Shown here: piece by piece, positions 36,831 to 45,106 of the stretch
How the letters are laid out: every line of letters begins with the position of its first letter
How positions within the stretch are numbered: position 1 is the first letter of the stretch
NCBI RefSeq assembly: GCF_003610455.1
Contig: NZ_RAQK01000001.1
Location: forward strand, 1,550,001-1,614,000
Direction of reading: 5' to 3'
DNA: 64,000 bases
Source: Sulfitobacter guttiformis
Lineage (GTDB): Bacteria > Pseudomonadota > Alphaproteobacteria > Rhodobacterales > Rhodobacteraceae
Translations under genes and position numbers: made by a program
The notes under the pieces: model-generated
Databases searched by the model: none
What the model saw: only the letters and a program-made list of their open reading frames with translations
What the model was told of the DNA's origin: nothing

Positions 36831-36867
36831 GTAAATATCATTTACGCCGCTGACCTGCCCCTGTCAA
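36831..36867 (-). promoter_or_regulatory. Candidate rho promoter with palindrome over the -10
   Basis: On the minus strand, a perfect TTGACA (36862-36867) lies exactly 17 bases from TAAATG (36839-36844), about 90 bases before the rho start. An inverted repeat GTAAAT-ATC-ATTTAC (36831-36845) covers the -10 and initiation region and could be an operator. The stem TCCCCG/CGGGGA nearby (about 36815-36828) may fold in the leader. Confidence 0.45.
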
Positions 36868-36879
36868 CAAATGCCGCTT

Positions 36880-37329
36880 TCAGAATTTTACAGTAACTGA
36901 AAATACAATCAGGATCATGAGAAGGGTCGGTACTTCGTTCATTATGCGATACTGTTTCCCGGTTGTTGAATTCTCGCCGTTTTGGAAACCTCGCATCCTC
37001 CGCATCAACCAGATATGAAACACCGTCATCGCGATGACGCCAGCACCCTTGAGCCAAGGCCAGACATCACCCCAGTAAACAATCCCCGGCGTTGCAACCA
37101 AAAGCAGGCCAAAGACCCAGGTCGCCATCATTGCCGGTTGCATGATTACTTTGGCCAATTTGTATTCCATCATTGCAAATATTTCATGGGTTTCACCACT
37201 CAGCCCTACCCGTTCGGTGTGATGTACCATCAAGCGGGGCAGATAAAACAACGCGGCCATCCAAGAAATCACAGACATGATGTGCAGCCCCTTGATCCAA
37301 GGGTATGCCGAACTCAGGATATCACTCAT
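36880..37329 (-). CDS. hemJ: Protoporphyrinogen oxidase HemJ
   Basis: Membrane protein that oxidises protoporphyrinogen IX to protoporphyrin IX, one step before ferrochelatase. The 149-residue protein, from the ATG at 37329 (GGAG upstream), has four hydrophobic segments. The conserved HIMSVISWMAALFYLPRL near residues 17-34 carries the catalytic-site His, KVIMQPAMMATW is also present, and the C-terminal NEVPTLLMILIVFSVTVKF matches the family. An ATG 12 bases further out is possible. It sits between rho and the presumed origin, where alphaproteobacteria often also keep hemE; hemE is not here. Confidence 0.9.
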   Translation of the reverse strand: MSDILSSAYPWIKGLHIMSVISWMAALFYLPRLMVHHTERVGLSGETHEIFAMMEYKLAKVIMQPAMMATWVFGLLLVATPGIVYWGDVWPWLKGAGVIAMTVFHIWLMRRMRGFQNGENSTTGKQYRIMNEVPTLLMILIVFSVTVKF

Positions 37330-37733
37330 GTTTGTCTCCATCTCTGTGATCTACTCTTTATAATAATAAAGATAGAAAGAAAGATTGTTGATTTAAGTAG
37401 GGAGCCCAAAACCTGTGGATTAAATGGTTATCCCCAGTCTACTTTCCGTAATTTCATCGGGGGAGAACATATGTTAGCAAAGCCATGATATACCTTTTTT
37501 TATAATGTTATCAGTTATTTAATTTCGATCCTACAATTTTTATCTGTGGATAACCCTGTGCACAGCTCTGCATTAACCAAAGTTACCAAATGGTAAAATT
37601 ATCCTTATCCACGGTGGAGGAATCTCAGGTAAACCCGATGGAAGGGGCGGCTTATCCACCCCTTGAACCTCTGGTGTTAATTGTCGACAAGTTATTGTCG
37701 AGAACATCTTGGCACTATGCACGAGTTATCCAC
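37330..37733. other. Presumed chromosomal replication origin (oriC)
   Basis: A 404-base gap with no credible gene. It holds two perfect DnaA boxes (37545-37553 and 37726-37734) and four one-mismatch boxes (37414-37422, 37428-37436, 37605-37613, 37652-37660). It also has A/T-rich tracts at about 37350-37400 and 37490-37545 and a TTGTCGACAA palindrome (37681-37690). A GAATC site (37620-37624) and a TTAACC (37573-37578) could be CcrM and CtrA-type motifs. Gene orientation flips here: all genes from 30 to 37.3 kb read left and from 37.7 to 40.4 kb read right, as expected for two replication arms. The parAB/parS block is nearby. Confidence 0.85.
37545..37553 (-). promoter_or_regulatory. DnaA box (perfect)
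   Basis: TGTGGATAA on the plus strand, the exact complement of the consensus TTATCCACA, right next to the A/T-rich tract 37490-37545 that could be the unwinding element. Confidence 0.85.
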
Positions 37734-37734
37734 A
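37726..37734 (+). promoter_or_regulatory. DnaA box (perfect) touching the maf start codon
   Basis: TTATCCACA on the plus strand. Its final A is the first base of the maf ATG (37734-37736). DnaA bound here would cover the translation and probably the transcription start region of maf. Confidence 0.85.
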
Positions 37735-38333
37735 TGTCTGTCCACATTATCCTTGCCTCTGGATCTGCGATAAGGACCAGTATGCTGTCACAAGCTGCTG
37801 TACCTCATACCGTTCAGATCGCCCGTGTCGACGAGGACATGATCAAAGCGTCTTTAATTGCCGAAGGGGCGCCACCTCGTGATATTGCGGATGCTCTTGC
37901 CGAAATGAAAGCTTCCAAAGTCAGCGATAAAAATGCTGGTGCGCTGGTTATTGGTTGTGATCAGGTGCTGGAGCATAATGGCACGCTGCTCAACAAGCCA
38001 CAGACACCCGAGGACGCTCTCGCGCAGCTCAAGCAGATGCGCGGTGACAGGCATACGCTTTTATCTGCTGCAGTGATCTATGAGGATGGAAAACCCTTAT
38101 GGCGTCATGTTGGTATTGTCCGGCTACGCATGCGCGATGCAAGCGATGCCTATCTGGCTGATTATGTCGCACGAAACTGGGACAGTATTCGCCATGCCGT
38201 TGGTGCCTATAAACTTGAGGAAGAAGGTGTGCGGCTGTTCTCGCGTATCGAAGGGGATTACTTTAACGTTCTGGGTATGCCTTTGCTGGAAATCCTCAAT
38301 TACCTCACTCTGCGCGGAGATATTGCCCAATGA
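37734..38333 (+). CDS. maf: Maf family nucleotide pyrophosphatase
   Basis: Hydrolyses non-standard or excess nucleoside triphosphates; Maf proteins are linked to septum control. The 199-residue product begins MSVHIILASGSAIRTSML with the Maf N-terminal motif (LASGSxxR). It also has RVDEDMIKASLIAEG, GCDQVLEHNG, QLKQMRGDRHTLLSAAV and AVGAYKLEEEGVRLFSRIEGDYFNVLGMPL, here named only as the C-terminal family block. The frame opens at 37590, but that extension lies in oriC; the ATG at 37734 gives the family N-terminus. No Shine-Dalgarno is evident: the ATG directly abuts a DnaA box. ATGA overlap with aroE. Confidence 0.9.
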   Translation: MSVHIILASGSAIRTSMLSQAAVPHTVQIARVDEDMIKASLIAEGAPPRDIADALAEMKASKVSDKNAGALVIGCDQVLEHNGTLLNKPQTPEDALAQLKQMRGDRHTLLSAAVIYEDGKPLWRHVGIVRLRMRDASDAYLADYVARNWDSIRHAVGAYKLEEEGVRLFSRIEGDYFNVLGMPLLEILNYLTLRGDIAQ

Positions 38334-39166
38334 CCGAATTGCCCCGCATCCCCCTCGCCGGTGTTATCGGCTCGCCCATTGCCCACTCAAAATCGCCGCA
38401 GTTGCACCGCCACTGGCTCAAGGCCTATGGCATTGCCGGCCACTATATCCCGATGGATGTAAGTGCAGAAAATCTGGAAAAAGTGCTGCGTACCCTTCCC
38501 TCGATGGGTTTTGTGGGCGTGAACATTACCATTCCGCACAAAGAAAATGTTCTTCAGATTGCTGATCTTGTGACAGACCGCGCAACGCTCATCGGTGCAG
38601 CAAATACACTTATTTTCCGAAAAGATGGAAAGATTCACGCAGATAATACAGATGGTTACGGTTTTATAGAGAATTTGAAATCGGGTGCGCCCGGTTGGGA
38701 TCCCCGCTCCGGCCCTGCGGCTATTCTGGGCGCTGGTGGTGCTGCGCGCGCCGTCATCTCGTCCTTGCTGGAGGCGGGCGTGCCCGAGATTTTGCTGTCA
38801 AACCGGACACGCGTGCGTGCAGACAAACTTAAACAGGAATTCGGCAGCCGCGTTCAGGTCTTCGACTGGGTGCAGGCCGGTAATATGATTGATGACGCAT
38901 CACTTCTGGTGAATACCACATCCCTTGGAATGATCGGTAAGTCCGAGATGCGCGTCCCACTGGACGGCCTGCGCGCGACCACTGTTGTGACCGATCTGGT
39001 TTATGCACCGCTCAAAACACGGTTGCTCGAAACTGCGCAAGGGTATGGTTGCGTTACTGTTGACGGTTTGGGAATGCTTTTGCATCAGGCAGTGCCCGCG
39101 TTCGAGAGGTGGTTCGGCAAACGTCCCGAGGTGGACAGCGCCACACGCGCTGCGGCCCTTCGCTGA
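38330..39166 (+). CDS. aroE: Shikimate dehydrogenase
   Basis: Reduces 3-dehydroshikimate to shikimate with NADPH in aromatic amino acid synthesis. The 278-residue protein begins with the substrate motif VIGSPIAHSKSPQLH (about residues 11-25). NITIPHKE follows with the catalytic Lys near 70, and then the NADP loop LGAGGAARAVISSL. The NTTSLGM motif and LGMLLHQAVPAFERW at the end are typical. Four-base overlap with maf and one-base overlap (TGATG) with coaE: one operon. Confidence 0.95.
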   Translation: MTELPRIPLAGVIGSPIAHSKSPQLHRHWLKAYGIAGHYIPMDVSAENLEKVLRTLPSMGFVGVNITIPHKENVLQIADLVTDRATLIGAANTLIFRKDGKIHADNTDGYGFIENLKSGAPGWDPRSGPAAILGAGGAARAVISSLLEAGVPEILLSNRTRVRADKLKQEFGSRVQVFDWVQAGNMIDDASLLVNTTSLGMIGKSEMRVPLDGLRATTVVTDLVYAPLKTRLLETAQGYGCVTVDGLGMLLHQAVPAFERWFGKRPEVDSATRAAALR

Positions 39167-39753
39167 TGTTTTTGCTTGGCCTTACAGGCTCTATCGGGAT
39201 GGGAAAATCAACCACTGCAAAGATGTTCGTCGACGAGGGGTGCGCCCTCTGGGATGCTGATGCTGCGGTGCACCGGCTGTATGCTCTTGGCGGAGCTGCA
39301 GTGCCGCCATTCCTTGCGGCGTTTCCGCAAGCTATAGTTGATGGCGCTGTATCACGGCCTGCACTAAAGGAAATCATCGGCGGCAATCCAGCAGCGCTTA
39401 ACCAGATTGAGGCGATCATTCATCCGCTAGTCGGCCAAGACCGAGCTGACTTTCTTGCTAAAACCAAAGCTGATATCGTTGTTCTCGATATTCCGCTCCT
39501 TTTTGAGACAGGCGGTGACGCACGGGTGCATGCAACGGCCTGTGTCTACACGGATGATGCCACTCAGGAAACACGGGTTCTGGCGCGCGGCACTATGACC
39601 CGCGAACAGTTTCTGGCCATCAAGGCCAAACAGTTGCCTGCCGCTGATAAATGCGCCCGAGCGACCTATGTTATTCAAACCGACACCCTTGAACACGCCC
39701 GCGCGCAGGTGCAGACAATTGTAAAAACTATCCGGAGCCAGCCCCATGCGTGA
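39166..39753 (+). CDS. coaE: Dephospho-CoA kinase
   Basis: Last step of coenzyme A synthesis. The 195-residue product, from the ATG at 39166 that shares its A with the aroE stop, starts MFLLGLTGSIGMGKST, the P-loop. DADAAVHRLY and PLLFETGGD follow. The frame opens back to 39109, but that part lies within aroE and lacks a ribosome site. It overlaps dnaQ by 8 bases. Confidence 0.94.
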   Translation: MFLLGLTGSIGMGKSTTAKMFVDEGCALWDADAAVHRLYALGGAAVPPFLAAFPQAIVDGAVSRPALKEIIGGNPAALNQIEAIIHPLVGQDRADFLAKTKADIVVLDIPLLFETGGDARVHATACVYTDDATQETRVLARGTMTREQFLAIKAKQLPAADKCARATYVIQTDTLEHARAQVQTIVKTIRSQPHA

Positions 39754-40432
39754 GATCGTCCTCGACACCGAAACAACAGGATTTGACCCCAAATCGGGCG
39801 ACCGGATCGTGGAGATCGGTGCCGTCGAATTGATGGGGCATGTTGCAACAGGCAAAACTTTCCATGAATATATAAATCCCGAGCGTGGCATGCCCGACGA
39901 GGCGTTTCAGGTGCATGGACTGGGCGATGACTTTTTGCGTGATAAGCCCAAGTTTGCTGCTGTGGGTCAGGCATTTCTTGATTTCGTTGGTGACAGCAAA
40001 ATGGTTATCCATAATGCGGCTTTCGACATGAAGTTCCTGAACTTCGAATTGGGTAAAATGGGCTTAAGGCAACTGCCGTGGGAGCAGGCGATCGATACGC
40101 TGGCCATTGCGCGAAAGAAGTTCCCCGGCTCGCCCTCGTCGCTTGATGCGCTGTGCCGCCGCTTTGGCATCGACAATGGTGCGCGCACTCTGCACGGCGC
40201 GCTTCTTGACAGCGAAATTCTGGCTGAGGTTTATCTTGAACTTATCGGGGGTAAACAACCTGATTTCGGCCTGTCTACCCGCGCAGAGCCAAAAGAGGGC
40301 GAAACTCACACAGAGTGGACTCCGCGCCCGCGTCCCGTGCCCCTGCCCTCACGCCTGTCCGAAAAAGAAACCGCCGCCCACGCCGAGTTTGTCGGCAAGT
40401 TGGGCGGCGGTGCGGTTTGGTTGAAAACCTGA
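39746..40432 (+). CDS. dnaQ: DNA polymerase III epsilon subunit
   Basis: 3-prime to 5-prime proofreading exonuclease of the replicative polymerase. The 228-residue protein has ExoI VLDTETTGFD with catalytic Asp and Glu at residues 7 and 9, ExoII HNAAFDMKFLNFEL near 90-103, and ExoIII HGALLDSEILAEVYLEL near 151. The C-terminal part after residue 180 is a polymerase-binding tail. Last gene of maf-aroE-coaE-dnaQ, converging on secB with 7 bases between stops. Confidence 0.95.
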   Translation: MREIVLDTETTGFDPKSGDRIVEIGAVELMGHVATGKTFHEYINPERGMPDEAFQVHGLGDDFLRDKPKFAAVGQAFLDFVGDSKMVIHNAAFDMKFLNFELGKMGLRQLPWEQAIDTLAIARKKFPGSPSSLDALCRRFGIDNGARTLHGALLDSEILAEVYLELIGGKQPDFGLSTRAEPKEGETHTEWTPRPRPVPLPSRLSEKETAAHAEFVGKLGGGAVWLKT

Positions 40433-40439
40433 AACAGGC

Positions 40440-40922
40440 TTATGCTTGTGCAACAGGCTGTGCTTCGGCCTGACGGCGCGCGATCTCGTTGCGATAGAGC
40501 GACACAAAATCAATGTTTTCGAGGTTAAGCGGCGGGAAACCACCGTCACGTGTCACGTCACTCACAATACGGCGCAAAAACGGGAATATCATACGTGGGC
40601 ATTCGATCAGCAAAAACGGGTGCAACTGTTCTTCGGCAACATCCTGAATATCAAAAATGCCGACATAGTCGATTTCCAGCACAAACAATGTCGTGTCAGC
40701 GCCCTTGGCTTTGGATGTCACATTCAGTTTGATTGCTGTCTCGTACTGGTTATCAGTGGAGCGCTTTTTTGCATCAAGGTTCACTTGAACCTGAACATCG
40801 GGCTGCACATCTGTCGGCGCGCCTTTTTGGGCCATGATATTTTCGAACGACAGATCGCGGATGAATTGACCCAGAACGCGCAGTTTCGGGGATACTGGTG
40901 GTGTTGCTTCGGCCTCGGCCAT
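40440..40922 (-). CDS. secB: Protein-export chaperone SecB
   Basis: Tetrameric cytoplasmic chaperone that hands unfolded preproteins to SecA. The 160-residue protein, from the ATG at 40922 with GGAG 8 bases upstream, contains PKLRVLGQFIRDLSFEN and later PFLRRIVSDVTRDGGFPPLNLENIDF (family block, only partly quoted), ending in an acidic-poor tail QAEAQPVAQA. A GTG 9 bases further up overlaps the Shine-Dalgarno and is rejected. SecB next to dnaQ and near the origin is the usual alphaproteobacterial place. Confidence 0.94.
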   Translation of the reverse strand: MAEAEATPPVSPKLRVLGQFIRDLSFENIMAQKGAPTDVQPDVQVQVNLDAKKRSTDNQYETAIKLNVTSKAKGADTTLFVLEIDYVGIFDIQDVAEEQLHPFLLIECPRMIFPFLRRIVSDVTRDGGFPPLNLENIDFVSLYRNEIARRQAEAQPVAQA

Positions 40923-41026
40923 GAACGGCACTCCTTTTTGGAGGGTGAAAAATTAACTCGGCTCGGCTTATCAGGTCAGGCCAAATCGCTCAATCTCTTA
41001 GTTCCCCAAGGCTTGTGCGCCGCCGC

Positions 41027-41515
41027 TTAGCTTTTGGTCCAACCGGAGGGGCGTTTTTGTACGTCCTCATCTGGTAATTCCATAAATTCACCATCGATAA
41101 TGTCACCGTTGCCGCTTGTCCGGTGTGGCTGTTGGTTTGGCCCGCCACTCTGTGTTCCGAAGCTCTGTATATTGATACGTGCGCGAATTGCCTTGAAGAC
41201 CGCCGTGCGGATCGCTGGCACCAGAAGCGAAAAACCCACGGCATCGGTGAAAAAACCAGGGGTAAGCAACAAGGCGCCGGAAAACAGGATCATCGCGCCG
41301 TGCACCAATGGCTCTGTCGGATCGCGCAAATCGCCGAATGACTTTTGCAGCTGGTTGAGCGCCATGCGGCCTTGGCTACGCACCAGATAGGTGCCGGCAA
41401 GAGCTGTCAGGATGACAATAAGCAGCGTTGGCCAGAGGCCGATAAAGCCGCCAACCTGAATGAATAGCGCGATCTCGATCACCGGAACTGCGATGAATGC
41501 GATTAATAGCCACAT
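41027..41515 (-). CDS. fxsA: FxsA family membrane protein
   Basis: A 162-residue inner membrane protein of the FxsA family, named for suppressing phage T7 exclusion in E. coli when overproduced. Hydrophobic segments: residues 1-20 (MWLLIAFIAVPVIEIALFIQ), about 28-45 and 75-100. The signature EIALFIQVGGFIGLWPTL and the GALLLTPGFFTDAVGFSLLVP loop are visible. The hydrophilic tail after residue 115 is disordered. It is divergent from the Tim44 gene and upstream of secB. Confidence 0.88.
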   Translation of the reverse strand: MWLLIAFIAVPVIEIALFIQVGGFIGLWPTLLIVILTALAGTYLVRSQGRMALNQLQKSFGDLRDPTEPLVHGAMILFSGALLLTPGFFTDAVGFSLLVPAIRTAVFKAIRARINIQSFGTQSGGPNQQPHRTSGNGDIIDGEFMELPDEDVQKRPSGWTKS

Positions 41516-41619
41516 GTTATTGCTCCCTTTCAGCGGGCCTGTGGTGGACTTGAGCCCCTATCACACCTACATAAGGTGCTTGACGCATTGTTTCCACGCC
41601 TAGTCCTCAAGAGGTTCAT

Positions 41620-42276
41620 ATGAATTCGCCGCTTATCCAGATTCTGGTTCTTGCCGCAATTGCGGTCTTTCTCGTCCTGCGCCTCAAGAACGTGCTTGGC
41701 ACGCGGGAAGGATTTGAAAAACCTCCTTTGCCTGTTCCTGAGAAAAAACGGGACGGGCCGGCTTTTCAGGTGATCGAGGGCGGGCCTGATCTCGATATAA
41801 CTGATCACTTCGATGAAGGGACGCCACAAGCAAAAGCACTGGCAGAGATGAAGCGCATCGAGCCATCTTTCAACGTGACCGAGTTTCTGGCCGGCGCGCG
41901 CGGCGCTTACGAGATGATCGTGATGGGTTATGAGACAGGTGAACTGGATAATATCAAAAGCTTTCTGTCCGATGACATCTATGAGAGTTTCGTCGACGGA
42001 GTTGCGGCGCGTGAAGATCAAGGCCTGACTATTGAGGCAAATTTTATCGGCGTTCGGGAGATGGCTCTTGATCATGTGACCCTAAATCCGGACACAAAAG
42101 AGGCCGAAATGACCCTCAAATTTGTGGCCGAACTGACACAGGCCGTTCGCAACAGTGACGGAGAGATTGTCGAGGGCAGTGTTACAGATGCTAAAAAGCA
42201 AAAAGATACGTGGGTATTCTCCCGCCATATGGGTTCGGATGATCCAAATTGGTTCTTGGTTTCTACAGACGGGTAA
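41620..42276 (+). CDS. Tim44/TimA family protein
   Basis: A 218-residue protein with one N-terminal anchor (residues about 5-20, LIQILVLAAIAVFLVL), a charged linker and a Tim44-like domain (about 75-218). FLAGARGAYEMIVMGYETGELDNIKSFLSDDIYESF is the typical block, quoted in part: GARGAYEMIV. It ends DPNWFLVSTDG, another family mark. Alphaproteobacterial TimA is seen as the ancestor of mitochondrial Tim44; its job in bacteria is unsettled. The following mltA frame overlaps by 28 bases. Confidence 0.88.
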   Translation: MNSPLIQILVLAAIAVFLVLRLKNVLGTREGFEKPPLPVPEKKRDGPAFQVIEGGPDLDITDHFDEGTPQAKALAEMKRIEPSFNVTEFLAGARGAYEMIVMGYETGELDNIKSFLSDDIYESFVDGVAAREDQGLTIEANFIGVREMALDHVTLNPDTKEAEMTLKFVAELTQAVRNSDGEIVEGSVTDAKKQKDTWVFSRHMGSDDPNWFLVSTDG

Positions 42277-43310
42277 CATGCGCTCTTCGCATTACTGCCA
42301 TTTTCGGGGCCTCGCTGCTGGCGGGGCCTTTGGCGTCTGACGTGAAATATGAAGTGCTCACCTTCGACCAGCTTGATGGTTGGGCGGATGATGATCACGC
42401 CGCTGCCTTTTCGGTGTTTTTGAATACCTGTCAGGATATGAAGGACCCCGACTGGAATGCAGTTTGCGCTTTCGCCCGAACCAATCCCGACCCCCGCTAT
42501 TTTTTCGAACTGCTGTTTCGCCCCGTTGTGATGGATGATGGGAACGAGCCATTGTTCACCGGATATTTCGAGCCCGAGCTCGAAGGCTCTATTACGCCTA
42601 CATCGCGCTACCGGTTCCCAGTATATAAAATGCCGCCCGAAGCGCTGCAGAACCGTCCATGGCTACCACGCCGCGATATTCTGGAAACCGGCGTAATGGA
42701 CGGGCGCGGATTGGAAATCGCGTTTGTTGATGATCCGGTCGAGCTTTTCTTTCTCCAGATACAGGGATCAGGCCGTATACGGCTGTCCAATGGAAATAAC
42801 CTGCGCGTTGGTTATCGGGGATCCAACGGTCATGACTATCGTTCAATTGGTCAGGAATTGGTGCGCCGTGGCGTGTATGAGCCCCATCAGGTCAGCGCGC
42901 AAGTGATCAAGAACTGGGTAAGGCGCAATCCGCTCGAGGGGCAGGAATTGCTCTATCACAACCCATCTTATGTTTTTTTCCGCGAAGTCAGCCAAGTGCC
43001 CGGTGATCAGGGGCCTTTAGGAGCAATGAACCGCTCGATCACGACAATGCGCACGATTGCGGTGGATCCGGCATTTGTGCGTCTTGGCTCTCCAGTGTGG
43101 ATTGAAAAAGACGGTGCCTCGCCGTTGCGGCGCCTCATGATCGCCCAGGACACCGGATCAGCGATCAAGGGTGCACAACGTGCCGATGTTTTCTTTGGTA
43201 CAGGGGATGCGGCGGGCCAATTGGCGGGCACAGTTCGTGATCCCGGTCGTCTGGTGGTTCTGATGCCGATTCAGCGCGCCTATGCCCTGCTGCCCGAAAG
43301 CGCTATATGA
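42249..43310 (+). CDS. mltA: Membrane-bound lytic murein transglycosylase A
   Basis: Cleaves glycan strands of peptidoglycan to 1,6-anhydro ends. The 353-residue frame shows LFTGYFEPELEGS near residues 97-109 and VELFFLQIQGSGRIRL near 162-177. The C-terminal 3D domain has AQDTGSAIKGAQRADVFFGTG with the catalytic Asp near 310. The start is uncertain: the TTG at 42249 gives a plausible signal peptide (basic RR, hydrophobic ITAIFGASLLAG, end near PLAS), but it overlaps the Tim44 gene by 28 bases and has no clear ribosome site. No ATG is in frame nearby. Four-base overlap with smr. Confidence 0.88.
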   Translation: MVLGFYRRVTCALRITAIFGASLLAGPLASDVKYEVLTFDQLDGWADDDHAAAFSVFLNTCQDMKDPDWNAVCAFARTNPDPRYFFELLFRPVVMDDGNEPLFTGYFEPELEGSITPTSRYRFPVYKMPPEALQNRPWLPRRDILETGVMDGRGLEIAFVDDPVELFFLQIQGSGRIRLSNGNNLRVGYRGSNGHDYRSIGQELVRRGVYEPHQVSAQVIKNWVRRNPLEGQELLYHNPSYVFFREVSQVPGDQGPLGAMNRSITTMRTIAVDPAFVRLGSPVWIEKDGASPLRRLMIAQDTGSAIKGAQRADVFFGTGDAAGQLAGTVRDPGRLVVLMPIQRAYALLPESAI

Positions 43311-43900
43311 AACGCCGCCGCCTCACAGCTGAGGACCGCGAGCTGTGGGACCGTGTGCGGGCAAATACGCAACCTATTCAGCGTAGCGATCTGGAGGTGG
43401 AGCGTTTCGACCCTGATACCACCCTGCCCGCGCCTGCGCCGCGCAACCTGCTCAAGGCAAAGTCGGTGATCCTCGGAAAACCTGTAGGTCCTTCCCGCAG
43501 TCCTGCCCATAATCTGGCACCGGCAATTCATGACCATATTCGTCAAACTCCGGTACAAATGGATCAGAAGTCATTTGGGAAGCTTAAGCGCGGCAAGCTG
43601 CGGCCGGAGGGCAAGATCGACCTGCATGGCATGACGCTGGAACGTGCGCATCCGGTGTTGACCGGCTTTGTGATGAATGCCCACTCCCAAGGAAAGCGCC
43701 TGATCTTGATTGTGACGGGAAAAGGAAAAGAGCGGGATGAAGGCGGCCCGATTCCCGTACGCTATGGCGTGCTACGTCACCAAGTGCCGCAATGGCTTGC
43801 CATGCAGCCTATGAAATCAGTCGTCCTTCAAATTGCGCAGGCTCATGTCAGCCACGGGGGGGGCGGTGCTTATTACGTGTACCTACGGCGCCACAGGTAG
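43307..43900 (+). CDS. Smr/MutS2-C domain protein
   Basis: A 197-residue protein with a basic, unstructured N-terminal half and a C-terminal Smr domain (about 105-195). It carries KIDLHGMTLERAHPVLTGF (the DLHG motif) and LILIVTGKGKERDEGG (the TGKG motif), then the conserved HGGGGAYYVYLRR end. Smr domains are nucleases or bind nucleic acids; in gammaproteobacteria stand-alone Smr proteins act in ribosome rescue. Its role here is unknown. ATGA overlap with mltA; the last 18 bases overlap the convergent MFS gene. Confidence 0.87.
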   Translation: MKRRRLTAEDRELWDRVRANTQPIQRSDLEVERFDPDTTLPAPAPRNLLKAKSVILGKPVGPSRSPAHNLAPAIHDHIRQTPVQMDQKSFGKLKRGKLRPEGKIDLHGMTLERAHPVLTGFVMNAHSQGKRLILIVTGKGKERDEGGPIPVRYGVLRHQVPQWLAMQPMKSVVLQIAQAHVSHGGGGAYYVYLRRHR

Positions 43901-45106
43901 GTCACGCTGATACCTAAGGACACCGAGGCCTGCCATAAGCGCACCTGCAAAATAATAGACGGCAATCGGAATCATCTGATCGGGGAAATCGACGCCATAG
44001 TCGATGAAAGCGCCAGTTACTCCCGGCCCGATGGCTGATCCGAACACCATTAATGCTGCTGCTGCCGCCTTGATCGCACCAAGGTTGCGGGTGCCATAGA
44101 ACACTGCCCAAAATGCCGAGGTCGCCGTACCCTGCATGCCCTGACCCACGCCGAAAATCACGAGACCAACACCGGCCATGAGTATCGTATCGGCATAGGC
44201 CAACACCAAAAATGACAGACCAAATGGCACCATCTGGAACGGGACAATCCATTTCACCCCGAAACGGTCAATTGCCCAGCCGGTGATAAACGTGAACGCG
44301 ATGCTCGCTACGGTATAGGCAGGCATGAGTGCCACATAAGCTCCAAGGCTCCATCCTTTTACCTCGGTTAAATGAACCTGCTGGAAGAACAGCGCTGTCC
44401 CCCATGCGGAAGGGCCAAGGACCAGCGGGATCAGGATATAGAACAGCGGATGTCGTAGCATCTGTGTGCGGGTCCAATGATGCCCGCACATCCCGACGGA
44501 TTGTGTATCGTTGGACATGGACTGAGGAGTCCGCTCTTGGCGCAGCAGCATCTGGATCATCGGTATCATCAGCACCACACACACCGCTGCCACTAGCCAC
44601 AGGTTGCGCCAGTCCACAGTGGCAAGCAGGGCTACAAAGATGATCGGTAACACGGCTTGCCCCACGGCGAAGCCCATAGACGAGATCGAAAGCGCCCGTC
44701 CTCGCGTTGCAATAAACCAGCGCGACATTGCTACCGCACCAAGTTGCGATAGCATCCCCTGACCCATCAGCCGCAAAGCATAGATTACAAATATGAGCAA
44801 AAAACCGTTTGGTACGAGTGACATTACCACACAGGCAGCAGCCAGAAGCACCATCACCCAAAGTGACAATTGCCGCACGCGGAAACGGTCTGTAAGGGCC
44901 CCCGCCCAGATCATCGTAATCGCGGACAGCGTCGTGCCGATGGTATAAATCCCACCCCATCCACCATCGCTCAAACTGAAAGTGTCTTTAATTTCCCCCG
45001 CAAACAACGAAATGAAATAGGTCTGACCGAAGGAGGAGGTAAATGTGAGTAAAAAACCTGCAAGCAGGAATAAACGGTTGTCGATGAGAAAACGAATATA
45101 GCCCAT
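43883..45106 (-). CDS. MFS transporter
   Basis: A 407-residue membrane protein with about twelve hydrophobic segments. The MFS A-motif region WAGALTDRFRVRQLSLW follows helix 2 (residues about 62-78), and a second related loop FITGWAIDRFGVKW lies in the C-terminal half. The substrate is unknown. The start codon and Shine-Dalgarno lie within one arm of a perfect 11-base inverted repeat at 45102-45131, just after hslU, so translation may be limited by that hairpin. Confidence 0.87.
   Translation of the reverse strand: MGYIRFLIDNRLFLLAGFLLTFTSSFGQTYFISLFAGEIKDTFSLSDGGWGGIYTIGTTLSAITMIWAGALTDRFRVRQLSLWVMVLLAAACVVMSLVPNGFLLIFVIYALRLMGQGMLSQLGAVAMSRWFIATRGRALSISSMGFAVGQAVLPIIFVALLATVDWRNLWLVAAVCVVLMIPMIQMLLRQERTPQSMSNDTQSVGMCGHHWTRTQMLRHPLFYILIPLVLGPSAWGTALFFQQVHLTEVKGWSLGAYVALMPAYTVASIAFTFITGWAIDRFGVKWIVPFQMVPFGLSFLVLAYADTILMAGVGLVIFGVGQGMQGTATSAFWAVFYGTRNLGAIKAAAAALMVFGSAIGPGVTGAFIDYGVDFPDQMIPIAVYYFAGALMAGLGVLRYQRDLPVAP

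Noticed and set aside
37590..37733. The maf frame opens 48 codons earlier, across oriC
   Set aside because: That extension crosses DnaA boxes, has no family similarity, and the Maf N-terminus begins exactly at the ATG at 37734.
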